From positions 62,001-126,000 of the forward strand of contig JAJPHV010000057.1 of assembly GCA_021325095.1 (NCBI GenBank): a DNA stretch of 64,000 nucleotides, read 5' to 3'. Below are positions 35,474 through 43,650 of the stretch, piece after piece. The notes under the pieces were generated by a model that was not told the origin of the DNA, ran no database searches, and was given only the letters and a program-made list of their open reading frames with translations. The position numbers and the translations under genes are program-made. This stretch comes from Chloroflexota bacterium (GTDB lineage Bacteria; Chloroflexota; Anaerolineae; Aggregatilineales; UBA2796). Position 1 is the first letter of the stretch; each line of letters opens with the position of its first letter.

Positions 35474-35806
35474 ATGCGCAAATTGCTGGTTGTTGTATTG
35501 TTACTGACTGCCTGCCAGAGTGCCCAGGCCAACGTCCCGGATTTCCCCGACGAACCGATGTCCGACATCATGAGCAAGTGCGTTGGCGGATTGGATGATG
35601 CCGGGCTGGCGGCATTCAACACGGAGGGGCGCAGCCTGGGGCAGAATCCCAGCCCGCGTGCGTATGGTGAATTGCTCCGCAAGTATTACAAATGCGATGA
35701 AACGGAAGCCTTCGCCGTGTGGTGGTTGGGCGGGACGCATCGTGATCCGCAGCTTGACCGGGCGCACGCCTGGGCGGAGTTCAGCGCCGGTTGGGAAGGC
35801 AAATAG
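35474..35806 (+). CDS. small lipoprotein
   Basis: A 110-residue protein with a lipoprotein signal (MRKLLVVVLLLTACQS, lipobox Cys at residue 14). The mature part has two further cysteines (SKCVGG and YYKCDE) but no CXXCH. No family recognised. The next gene, ccmH, starts 3 bases after its stop, and the position inside the maturation cluster suggests a role in heme or thiol handling; that is inference. Confidence 0.7.
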   Translation: MRKLLVVVLLLTACQSAQANVPDFPDEPMSDIMSKCVGGLDDAGLAAFNTEGRSLGQNPSPRAYGELLRKYYKCDETEAFAVWWLGGTHRDPQLDRAHAWAEFSAGWEGK

Positions 35807-35808
35807 CG

Positions 35809-36339
35809 GTGAGACTTTCCACGCGGCAGAGCGTACTGTTGTTTATAGGGATTGCCATCCTGCTGGTTGGCGCTGCGTTCACGGGAGATGTGCACGCACA
35901 AGGAACCGCTACGCCACCAACGCCAACGCTGCGCCCGGTCAGCGACAACGAAGTGAACCAGGTCGCCAGGAACCTGTACTGCCCGGTCTGCCAGAACGTG
36001 CCGCTCGAAGTGTGTGAGACGGAAGCCTGCGCGCGCTGGCGCGAACAGGTGCGCGATCTGCTGGCGCAGGGCTATACTGAAGCCCAGGTGCGGCAATATT
36101 TTATCGAGCGCTTTGGCACAAAAACTGTCGGGACGCCGAGCGACCCGCTATCGCAGTTCTTGACGATTGCGCTGCCTTTTGGTCTGATCGCGCTGATCGG
36201 CGTTGTCATTGTCATTAGCCTGGTGCGCTGGCGGACTCGCAGGCCAGTGGAAGCGCCAGAGAACCTTGCTGGCGAAAGCAGTGTCACGGCGGATGATTAC
36301 CGGGCGCGGCTCGAAGAAGAAATCAGGAAGCGAGGCTGA
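35809..36339 (+). CDS. ccmH: cytochrome c maturation protein CcmH
   Basis: A 176-residue membrane-anchored thioredoxin-like reductant of apocytochrome cysteines. After an N-terminal hydrophobic segment, residues 57-62 read YCPVCQ, the family's LRCPxCQ motif (Cys58, Cys61), with extra cysteines in LEVCETEAC; a second membrane segment follows (about 123-143). GTG at 35809 is chosen with GGAAGG upstream. It is followed at once by the CcmG-like thioredoxin. Confidence 0.9.
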   Translation: MRLSTRQSVLLFIGIAILLVGAAFTGDVHAQGTATPPTPTLRPVSDNEVNQVARNLYCPVCQNVPLEVCETEACARWREQVRDLLAQGYTEAQVRQYFIERFGTKTVGTPSDPLSQFLTIALPFGLIALIGVVIVISLVRWRTRRPVEAPENLAGESSVTADDYRARLEEEIRKRG

Positions 36340-36340
36340 G

Positions 36341-36910
36341 ATGGCAGACATTGCAGGGACATCCCAGATCGGCGATCCGCTGGTTCGCCCCCGGCGGATC
36401 AATCCGATCATGTTGATTATCGTGATGGGGGTGGTGCTGCTGCTCATCTTCGGGTTCGGGATGGCCCTGCTCAAGGCCAACCTGAGCCAGCTCGAAGGTG
36501 GCGTCGCGCCGGATTTCTCGATCAAAACCTACGACGGGCAGAACTTTACACTCAGCAAGCAGCTTGGCAAGGTGGTCGTGATCAACTTCTGGGCAAGCTG
36601 GTGCGGCCCGTGCCGTTCCGAGGCGCCCGATCTGAATGCCATCTGGGATGAGTACAAAGATCGGGGCGTGATGTTCATCGGCGTCGGCCACCTGGATAAC
36701 GAAAAGGACGCCCGCGCTTTCATTCAAGAGTTCGGCATGGAATACCCTGCTGGCCCCGACAATGGAACGTCGGTCAGCGACCAGTATCGCGTCAAGGGTG
36801 TGCCCGAAACGTACATCGTGGATAAGAAAGGCAACCTGGCCGTGACCATCCCCGGCCCGACCACTGCCCGCGACCTCCGCAACTATCTGGACAAGCTGCT
36901 GGCCCAATGA
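36341..36910 (+). CDS. membrane-anchored TlpA/CcmG-like thioredoxin
   Basis: A 189-residue protein with one N-terminal membrane segment (about 22-44) and an exported thioredoxin domain with active site WCGPC (Cys88, Cys91). It supplies electrons to reduce heme-binding cysteines, acting with CcmH. The proline loop GVPETYIVD is present. It starts directly after ccmH and overlaps the next gene by 4 nt (ATGA). Confidence 0.9.
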   Translation: MADIAGTSQIGDPLVRPRRINPIMLIIVMGVVLLLIFGFGMALLKANLSQLEGGVAPDFSIKTYDGQNFTLSKQLGKVVVINFWASWCGPCRSEAPDLNAIWDEYKDRGVMFIGVGHLDNEKDARAFIQEFGMEYPAGPDNGTSVSDQYRVKGVPETYIVDKKGNLAVTIPGPTTARDLRNYLDKLLAQ

Positions 36911-37251
36911 GTGTTGCCGGAATTTTCCTGCTGCTGGCCTTCCTGGTCGGGGCTGCCGCCATCATTGCCTGGCCGCTGCTGCAAAACCAGGGCGAGACGA
37001 AGCCGCGAGGCGGTGCACTATCTGGCGTGGCGCAGCTACAGGCGGAACACGAGGCGATCCTGATCGCCGTGCGCGACCTGGATTTTGACTACCAGACGGG
37101 CAAACTTACCCAGGAAGATTACACCGCACAGCGCGAAAGCCTGATCCAGCGCGGCGTTGAAATCCTCAAGCTGATCGACGAGCGCCAGAACGATCTGATC
37201 GAAGAAGCGGTGCGCGCCCACCGCCCCGAACACAAAGTGGCAAAGTCGTGA
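36907..37251 (+). CDS. CcmI-like small membrane protein
   Basis: A 114-residue protein: one N-terminal membrane segment and a soluble part with VRDLDFDYQTGKLTQEDYTAQRESL, which matches the membrane-near region of CcmI/CycH. The TPR half of CcmI is absent. It may link CcmF and CcmH. The start overlaps the thioredoxin gene by 4 nt, so it is translationally coupled. Confidence 0.75.
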   Translation: MSVAGIFLLLAFLVGAAAIIAWPLLQNQGETKPRGGALSGVAQLQAEHEAILIAVRDLDFDYQTGKLTQEDYTAQRESLIQRGVEILKLIDERQNDLIEEAVRAHRPEHKVAKS

Positions 37252-37279
37252 TGATCTGGCTCCAAAAACTGACACCAGC

Positions 37280-39169
37280 ATGAAACCTCTCAAAAAAATT
37301 CAGGCATTGAACGCTCTCCTGCTGACAGTCGCGCTGTTGGTTTCCGGCTGCGGCGGGCTGGCGAGCGAGCCTGAGATCGTCCGAACTGCTGCCCTTCCTA
37401 CGGTGACGCCGACTGCGCCGCCCGACCTGGGCCATCCGGCCTCACGGGTCAGCCTGGCGCGAGGGGCAGAAATCTTCGGCGGGCCACAGGGCTGTGCGCT
37501 GTGTCATGGCATCAGCGGCAAGGGCGATGGGCAGGTGGCCGCCAACTTCACCTGTAAACTGCCCGATTTCACCGATGCAGAGGCATCGCGGGCTAAAACT
37601 ATCAATGCCTGGTTTGCCATCACCAGCAACGGCAACAACGGCGTGCAGCAGTGTCTAATGCCGCCCTGGAAAGGGCGCTTAGACGAACAGCAGCGTTGGG
37701 ACGTGACGAGTTACATCTACAGCCTGCACTACACGCCCGAACTGCTGGCACAGGGCCAGAAAATCTGGCAGGACAGGTGCGCGGCCTGTCACGGCGAGCG
37801 TGGCGCGGGCGATGGCCCGAAAGCCAAAGAGTCGTCCCGCCCGGTTCCGAACTTTAGCGATCCGGCTTACCTGATTGTCCGCAGCGATACCGACCTGTGG
37901 AAAACGGTCACGAATGGCCTGGGCAATGCTATGCCTGCCTTCAAGGATGAACTGGACGACAACGCGCGTTGGGCCGTCGTCGCCTATGCCCGCTCGCTGA
38001 GTTGGGAGGGCGTCGATCAGGTAGCGCAGGCCGGGGCAACGCCAGCCGCAACCGCCGCTGCAACTGCACAGCCGGACAGCCCCAACGTGACGGTCAGCGG
38101 CAGGGTGACGAACGGCACACGCGGCGGGAGCGTTCCGGCGGGGCTGGCCCTGACGTTGCGCATCATTGACCTGAGCAGCGGTTCGCCGCGCGATCTCCAA
38201 AAGTTCGAGACGAAGACCGCCGCCGATGGCTCGTTTTCGTTTGGCGCAGTGCCGCGCCAGAACAACATGGTGTACGTCGTCACGGCGCAGTACGCCGGAA
38301 CGCTCCAGACCAGCACGCCCGTCCGCCTGCAACCCGGCAGCGGGCCGCTGGCCGACCTGTCCTTCACCGTCTACGAGGTGACCGCCGACCCCGGCACGAT
38401 CAGCATCGACGCCGAGCGCATCTTTGTCGAGCCGTTCAGCCAGGACACCCTGCTTATCCGGCAGGCGGTGAGCTTCCGGAACACCGGAGATCGCGTCTAT
38501 CTGACAGATCGCAAGGTGCAGAGCGGAGATCGGGTCTCCGTTGAAACCCCCTTGCCGCCCAATGCCCAGCAGATTCAGTTGAGCGAGGACGTTGCGCAGC
38601 AGTACGTGATCAGTGCCGGGCCGCCGCCCACCATCCAGGGCATTATCCCGGTGCTGCCGGGCGAAGCGGCGACGTTACAGTTCACCTACTTGCTGCCTTC
38701 GGCGGGACATCCGGCCATCAACGTGCCGACGCTGTACCCGGTGGAAGACCTGCGAATCTACGTGCCGCAGGTCAGCGGCTTTGCGATCCAGGACCCGATC
38801 TTCACGCGGGGCACGCCGCTCCAATTGCAGAACGGCGTCTATAATTCGTTCCAGTTGCAGCGACCCTTGCGCGCGGGCGAGCCGGCCAGTTTCACCATCG
38901 TCGATCAGGGCCAGCAAGCCAATGACCGGCGCAACGTGCTGGCCGTCGTATTGTTCCTGGCCGCGCTGGTTATCCTGGGGACAATCGGCGCAATGTGGCG
39001 GCTGAACCGGCAGCCAACCCCGCCGGACGTGAGCACCTTTGACAAACTGGCGCAGTCCATCGCCGAACTGGACGAGCGCCACGAGCAGGGGCATGTCCCC
39101 GATGCGGAGTACGAGGCGGAGCGCTCACGGCTGAAAGCGGAAATGGCCCGATTGATCGATAATCCGTGA
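37280..39169 (+). CDS. diheme cytochrome c lipoprotein with beta-sandwich region and C-terminal membrane anchor
   Basis: A 629-residue envelope protein. It has a lipoprotein signal (lipobox Cys24 in VSGCGG), two cytochrome c domains with CXXCH at 72-76 (CALCH) and 167-171 (CAACH) and likely Met ligands in MPPW and AMPAF, then a carboxypeptidase-regulatory-like beta domain (VSGRVTNGTRGG, about 255-345), a second beta-rich region, a C-terminal transmembrane helix (about 550-572) and a short charged cytoplasmic tail. Heme attachment would depend on the preceding ccm genes. It is probably an electron carrier tied to the respiratory chain; the partner is unknown. Confidence 0.85.
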   Translation: MKPLKKIQALNALLLTVALLVSGCGGLASEPEIVRTAALPTVTPTAPPDLGHPASRVSLARGAEIFGGPQGCALCHGISGKGDGQVAANFTCKLPDFTDAEASRAKTINAWFAITSNGNNGVQQCLMPPWKGRLDEQQRWDVTSYIYSLHYTPELLAQGQKIWQDRCAACHGERGAGDGPKAKESSRPVPNFSDPAYLIVRSDTDLWKTVTNGLGNAMPAFKDELDDNARWAVVAYARSLSWEGVDQVAQAGATPAATAAATAQPDSPNVTVSGRVTNGTRGGSVPAGLALTLRIIDLSSGSPRDLQKFETKTAADGSFSFGAVPRQNNMVYVVTAQYAGTLQTSTPVRLQPGSGPLADLSFTVYEVTADPGTISIDAERIFVEPFSQDTLLIRQAVSFRNTGDRVYLTDRKVQSGDRVSVETPLPPNAQQIQLSEDVAQQYVISAGPPPTIQGIIPVLPGEAATLQFTYLLPSAGHPAINVPTLYPVEDLRIYVPQVSGFAIQDPIFTRGTPLQLQNGVYNSFQLQRPLRAGEPASFTIVDQGQQANDRRNVLAVVLFLAALVILGTIGAMWRLNRQPTPPDVSTFDKLAQSIAELDERHEQGHVPDAEYEAERSRLKAEMARLIDNP

Positions 39170-39200
39170 CATACGTCGCCGTACAAAGATAAGGGTTCCT

Positions 39201-41708
39201 ATGTCGCTGCGCACCCGGCGCATCTTGCAGCAAGTCGTCCTGTTCGGTGTGGTGCTGGCAATGCTGCTGACCCACAACAGCAGTGTTGGCTTCAACGTGC
39301 ACGCCATGATGACGGTAGTGGCGGCAGGCGCGGCGCTGGTGATCTGCTCCCGGCGGCTTCGAGACGCGAACTGGCTGATCAGCCCGCTCGATTACGGCTG
39401 GCTGCCGTATATCTTGCTCACCGGTCTGAGCGTGCTGATGGCGGCGTCACCCCGGCGCAGCCTGGAAAGCTGGCTGTGGTTCCTCGGCATTCAGCTGCCC
39501 ATCGCCTACGGCGCGCTGTACCTTTTCCGGCGGCGCTGGCCGGAGCGCGGCCTCTACCGGGCACTGCTTGGCGCGGGCGGTTATCTTTATCTGTTGAGCG
39601 CGGTGATGACGCTCGGTTACTTTTCCCAATGGTTGGCGGCACGCGCTCAGGGGATCACGCCGCCGGGCTTCCGGCTCTTCGGGGTGATGGATCACCCCAA
39701 CATCTTCGCCATGTTCATCGCCATGTCGACGCCGTGTATGGTGGCCTACCTGTTCACACGGCTGTCGCGTGTCGAGCGTGCGGCGGCCACGCTGTGGCTG
39801 GTGGCGGCGGCGCTGTCCATACTGGCGACGGGATCACGGACGGGGCTGGCAGCGCTGGTAGCTGGATGTGCGCTTTCGCTTGCCCTGAGCCTGGTGGCTC
39901 ACCCCGCACAACCGCTGAACCGCTTCCGGCAGTGGTTCGCGGCGCACCGCCCGCAGGCCATCGGCCTGACCCTGGCGGCGGGCACGGTCTGTGTCCTGGT
40001 ACTTGGGATTGCCGCGTACCTGCAATTTGGCCGCCCGCGCCAGGATAGCGGCGGCGGACGCCTGACCTTTTACCGCAGCGCCATCGCCATGTTTACGGCG
40101 CGTCCTGTGTTTGGGTACGGGCCGGGTGGTTTCGTCCAGGACGAAATCCGCACCAACTCGGTGCCACCGTACAGCGCGATCATGCCGCACGCCCACGACA
40201 TCCTGCTCAACACGGCGGCGGAAAGCGGCCTGCTCGGCGCACTCGGGCTGCTGGCGCTCCTGGGGGCTGCCGCCTGGACAAGCCTTAAAGTCTGGCGCAC
40301 CGAGCCGGCGCACCGCCCGCTTGTGGCCGGGCCGGTTGCGGGGCTGGTCGCTTTCGCGCTCTTCGGCATCCTCGACTCGCCGATCAACCAGTTCGGGCCG
40401 TTTTTTCTGGCAACGGTGCTGCTGGCCTACGTCGCCTCCTGGCTGCCCGCGCCACAGAGCAGCTCACCCCTGCGCAAGGGGCTGATCGTGGGCGCGGCCT
40501 GGGGCGTTGTACTGTTATGCGTGCTGGTGCTGATCCCGTACAGCGTGCTGTGGGACGTGGCCCGCCCGGACGCGCCCGAAGCGTCCTACACCGACCCGAA
40601 CGCGCTGGCGGCAGCCGCGCAGCGCCTGGACGCGGTGATAGCCTACGACAGCGCCGATCCGCTCGTCACGCTGCAATCTGCTTACAACTGGGCCAATGCG
40701 GTGGCGCTGGCCCGCAATGCGCCCGACGAGTGGCTGCAAAACGCCATTGTGCGCTTTGAACGCGGCGTGCAGCTTGATCCTGACCTGAGCGTCCATTTCG
40801 TCAACCTGTCGGCCCTGTATTTGCGGGCAGGACGCTCTGCCGATGCCATCCGTGCTGCGCAGCAAGCCACCGAACGCGCGCCGTCGGACGGCGTGGCCTG
40901 GCTCAACCTGGGCCTTGCGCTGGAAAGCGCCGGGCAGGATGCGAAGGCTGCTTATCTGCACGCGCTGCAAGCCGAGCCGCGCTGGTTTGCAATGGGCTTC
41001 TGGCAGTCGTCTCCCATGCGGCAGCAGGCGTATTCGGCGTACATGAATGCACCAGAGGCCGGGCAACGCTACTACGACTTGCTGGCGATGGGCGATGCGG
41101 CCCTGCGCGCCGGGCACAAGGAGGATGCGCTCAAGGCATACACTGGCGCCTCGAAAGTTGCGCCGGGCGATGTGGCCCAAACCTACACACGGGCGCTTAT
41201 TGCACTGGCGCGGGGCGACGTGAAAGCGGCGCAGAGCGGCATGGGCAGCGTGACGACGATGGACATTCTTTACCCAGACGATCAGGCGGCGCTTGTGGAT
41301 GCCTGGCTGCACCTGGGCGATTTCGCACGGGATCGCGGCGACACAGTGACGATGCTGCGCAACTATACCCTTGCCTACAGCTACCTGACCGCGCGAGGCA
41401 TGGGCGGACTCGGCTCGCGGGGTAACCAGGCGTACTCAACGATGGGCTTCCAGCGCTTTGCCCGCGTCAACGATTACCTGCCAGGTGTGGTCATGATCGA
41501 CATCAGCCCGGAGCAGGCAGCGCGCTTCAAGGTGCTGGCGCAGGAAGTGGCAAAGAGCGGTAATCCTGACGCCGCAAAAGGTGTTTACCGCAAGATTCTC
41601 GAATCCAACCCCAACGACGAGGACGCGAAGACGGCCTTGCAGCAGGTTAACCTCGCCCCCCCATCCCCCGCTCCGCTGGCGGGGAGGGGGAGCAATATCC
41701 GTGCGTAA
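39201..41708 (+). CDS. O-antigen ligase-like (Wzy_C) membrane protein with TPR domain
   Basis: An 835-residue protein: about ten transmembrane helices with the Wzy_C/WaaL region (TGSRTGLAAL, then GYGPGGF and MPHAHDILLNTAAESGLLG, with the expected periplasmic Arg and His), followed from residue 460 by TPR repeats (AWLNLGLALESAGQDAKAAY and similar). The family polymerises or ligates lipid-linked sugars. The last 17 residues or so (Pro/Arg-rich) are encoded by a family B repeat at 41651-41692, so the natural C-terminus was replaced or extended. Confidence 0.85.
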   Translation: MSLRTRRILQQVVLFGVVLAMLLTHNSSVGFNVHAMMTVVAAGAALVICSRRLRDANWLISPLDYGWLPYILLTGLSVLMAASPRRSLESWLWFLGIQLPIAYGALYLFRRRWPERGLYRALLGAGGYLYLLSAVMTLGYFSQWLAARAQGITPPGFRLFGVMDHPNIFAMFIAMSTPCMVAYLFTRLSRVERAAATLWLVAAALSILATGSRTGLAALVAGCALSLALSLVAHPAQPLNRFRQWFAAHRPQAIGLTLAAGTVCVLVLGIAAYLQFGRPRQDSGGGRLTFYRSAIAMFTARPVFGYGPGGFVQDEIRTNSVPPYSAIMPHAHDILLNTAAESGLLGALGLLALLGAAAWTSLKVWRTEPAHRPLVAGPVAGLVAFALFGILDSPINQFGPFFLATVLLAYVASWLPAPQSSSPLRKGLIVGAAWGVVLLCVLVLIPYSVLWDVARPDAPEASYTDPNALAAAAQRLDAVIAYDSADPLVTLQSAYNWANAVALARNAPDEWLQNAIVRFERGVQLDPDLSVHFVNLSALYLRAGRSADAIRAAQQATERAPSDGVAWLNLGLALESAGQDAKAAYLHALQAEPRWFAMGFWQSSPMRQQAYSAYMNAPEAGQRYYDLLAMGDAALRAGHKEDALKAYTGASKVAPGDVAQTYTRALIALARGDVKAAQSGMGSVTTMDILYPDDQAALVDAWLHLGDFARDRGDTVTMLRNYTLAYSYLTARGMGGLGSRGNQAYSTMGFQRFARVNDYLPGVVMIDISPEQAARFKVLAQEVAKSGNPDAAKGVYRKILESNPNDEDAKTALQQVNLAPPSPAPLAGRGSNIRA
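41651..41692. repeat. family B repeat fragment inside a coding end
   Basis: CCTCGCCCCCCCATCCCCCG, then a CTCCGCTGGCGGGGAG hairpin. It lies inside the 3' end of the O-antigen-ligase-like gene and is translated. Confidence 0.6.
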
Positions 41709-41740
41709 AGTCCGATTCAGCTATCAGGAGGGATCACCAC

Positions 41741-43357
41741 GTGGAAGCGGACTACGTTCTCGACTACGATTTACTCTCGATGGCACGGGAGCATCAACTG
41801 TACCTGATGGCGCGCATCAAGGCGGGCGCGAATCCCAACGCACAAAAACGCCGCCCGCTCAACCTGAGCGTCGTGCTGGATCGCAGCGGTTCGATGGCGG
41901 GCGACAAGTTGAGTTACGTCAAGAAGGCGACGCAATTCCTGATGCAACACCTCGGCGCGCAGGATCGCTTCAGCCTGGTCACTTACGATCAGAAGGTGGC
42001 GGTGCATATCGCGCCCACCTCCGTCATCCACAAGGACAACCTCAGCAGCAGCATCGAGACGATCACGTCCGGTGGCACGACCAACCTGAGCGGTGGCTGG
42101 TTGCAGGGCTGCCAACTGGTCGCGGAGGGCCTGGCAGAAGGGCAGAGCAACCGCGTCATGCTGCTGACGGATGGGCTGGCAAACGAGGGCGTGACCGACT
42201 CGAACCGGCTGGTGGCAATGGCCCGGCAAAAGCGTGAGGAGGGCGTCACCACCACAACGATGGGCGTGGGCATGGACTTCAACGAAGACCTGCTGACGCG
42301 CATGGCGAACGAGGGCGGCGGCGCCTTCTATTTCATCGACAATCCCGATCAGGCTCCCAAGATTTTCGCCGAGGAACTGAACGATCTGCTGAGTGTTGTC
42401 GGCCAGAATCTGGTGATCACGCTCACGCTGTCGTCAAAGGTCAGTTCGGTCAAGTACCTGAATACCTACCCGATGGAAAAAGGCGCAGGCAACATGACCT
42501 TCCGCCTGGGCGATCTGTTTGCAGATGAGATCAAGACGCTGCTGCTGGAACTGACCATTCCCGCTTTGCAAATGCTGGGCGAAGTCGAGGTCGCCTGGCT
42601 GCGCTTCGATTACGACGAACTGGCCGAGGAGCGCGTCACGCACCGGACGCTGGAACTGCCGATCAAGGTCAACACGGTGCGCGATGAGGATTACCACGAG
42701 GGCGCGCCCAACGCCGAGGTCGCCAAGACAGCCCTGCTCCTGCGGGCAGCACAGGCCCGTGAGGAAGCCATCAAGTATGCGGACAAGGGCGAGTTTGACA
42801 AAGCCAAGCAGACCCTTTCCGACATCGCGGAAATCATTCAGCGCAGCGGTCTGGACGACACGGCGCTGCAAATTGAACAGAACATGCTGCGTGAGGAAGC
42901 GCTGGATATGGAACTGGGGCCACAGCGCTACGATTCGCACATGCGCAAAGCCAGTTCCACCATCTCGCATTACGGTTCGACCCGCAAGATGAGTTCCGCC
43001 GATTCGATCCTGCTGCGCGAACGGCTCAAAGCCTCCCGCAAAGCCATCGAACGCAACGGGGCAACGCCGGCCCTGGTGACCTGGAACCAGCAAAGTCTGA
43101 CTCTCAACGCCGACCTGGTGCGGATCGGGCGAGCCGTCGATAACGACATCGTGATCGATGAGGAACCGGTGTCGCGCTACCACTGCCAGATCGTGCGCGA
43201 TGGCGACAGCCTCTACCTGGAAGACCTGGGTTCGACCAACGGCACGTTCGCCAACGGCGGCAAGGTCCAGGGGCGCTTCCGCCTGAGCGCGGGCGACATC
43301 GTGACCGTCGGGGCGTGCTTGTTCAACTTTCTATCCGACGCCGCACCACATAGCTGA
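41741..43357 (+). CDS. VWA and FHA domain protein
   Basis: A 538-residue cytosolic protein. An N-terminal von Willebrand A domain has an intact metal site (VVLDRSGSMAG, DxSxS; then TNLSGG and LTDGLANEG), a middle beta/helical region spans about 210-430, and a C-terminal FHA domain reads RIGRAVDNDIVIDEEPVSRYHCQI and DLGSTNGTFANG, so it binds phosphothreonine peptides. This pairing points to signalling by Ser/Thr kinases, though no kinase is nearby. The start is GTG with AGGAGGGA upstream. Confidence 0.9.
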   Translation: MEADYVLDYDLLSMAREHQLYLMARIKAGANPNAQKRRPLNLSVVLDRSGSMAGDKLSYVKKATQFLMQHLGAQDRFSLVTYDQKVAVHIAPTSVIHKDNLSSSIETITSGGTTNLSGGWLQGCQLVAEGLAEGQSNRVMLLTDGLANEGVTDSNRLVAMARQKREEGVTTTTMGVGMDFNEDLLTRMANEGGGAFYFIDNPDQAPKIFAEELNDLLSVVGQNLVITLTLSSKVSSVKYLNTYPMEKGAGNMTFRLGDLFADEIKTLLLELTIPALQMLGEVEVAWLRFDYDELAEERVTHRTLELPIKVNTVRDEDYHEGAPNAEVAKTALLLRAAQAREEAIKYADKGEFDKAKQTLSDIAEIIQRSGLDDTALQIEQNMLREEALDMELGPQRYDSHMRKASSTISHYGSTRKMSSADSILLRERLKASRKAIERNGATPALVTWNQQSLTLNADLVRIGRAVDNDIVIDEEPVSRYHCQIVRDGDSLYLEDLGSTNGTFANGGKVQGRFRLSAGDIVTVGACLFNFLSDAAPHS

Positions 43358-43395
43358 ACGGGAAAAGCGAACTTTGATTTGTGCAAAACGCCCAA

Positions 43396-43424
43396 TTGAC
43401 GCTCGATCATAACAGGTATATTCT
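43396..43424 (+). promoter_or_regulatory. arg operon promoter
   Basis: TTGACG (43396-43401), a 17-bp spacer and TATTCT (43419-43424). The start would be near 43431, about 220 nt before argC. Confidence 0.65.
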
Positions 43425-43430
43425 GTTGCG

Positions 43431-43640
43431 AATAAAATGGCCGAATCCGAGCCATCATCCAGGAAAAGCAAGTTGAAATCGTTCGCCGTACAGTTCCCGC
43501 CGCGTAGCCGCCGTCCCCGTACCACCAGCCATAGGTCTGGGCGGTTGCTTTGGGCTGATTAGGAAGCGGGAACGCGGAAGAACGCAGCACAGGGAAAGCA
43601 ACCCTCCGGGCCGATGGTCTGGGGGGTTTTTATTTTCTCA
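43431..43640 (+). ncRNA. structured leader RNA of the arg operon (attenuator or riboswitch candidate)
   Basis: About 210 nt between the promoter and argC with no gene. Pairings I can see: hairpin ATGGC/GCCAT (43437-43455); GTTCCCGC (43493-43500) with GCGGGAAC (43566-43573); and GGTTGCTTT (43543-43551) with AAAGCAACC (43595-43603). The last two cross, so they form a pseudoknot or are alternatives. The 3' arm AAAGCAACC shares AACC with the terminator stem at 43600, so the upstream fold and the terminator exclude each other. It does not match the T-box core or the known riboswitch consensus sequences I can recall. Confidence 0.5.
43600..43634 (+). terminator. intrinsic terminator or attenuator before argC
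   Basis: AACCCTCC (43600-43607) pairs with GGGGGGTT (43621-43628), followed by a T-rich run TTTTTATTTT. It ends seven bases before the GGAGG of argC, so it can only serve as regulated termination of the arg transcript. Confidence 0.7.
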
Positions 43641-43650
43641 GGAGGCAGGC

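Noticed and set aside
43431-43640. T-box leader for argC
   Set aside because: No conserved T-box core (GGUGGNACCGCG-like) or specifier-stem motifs could be found.
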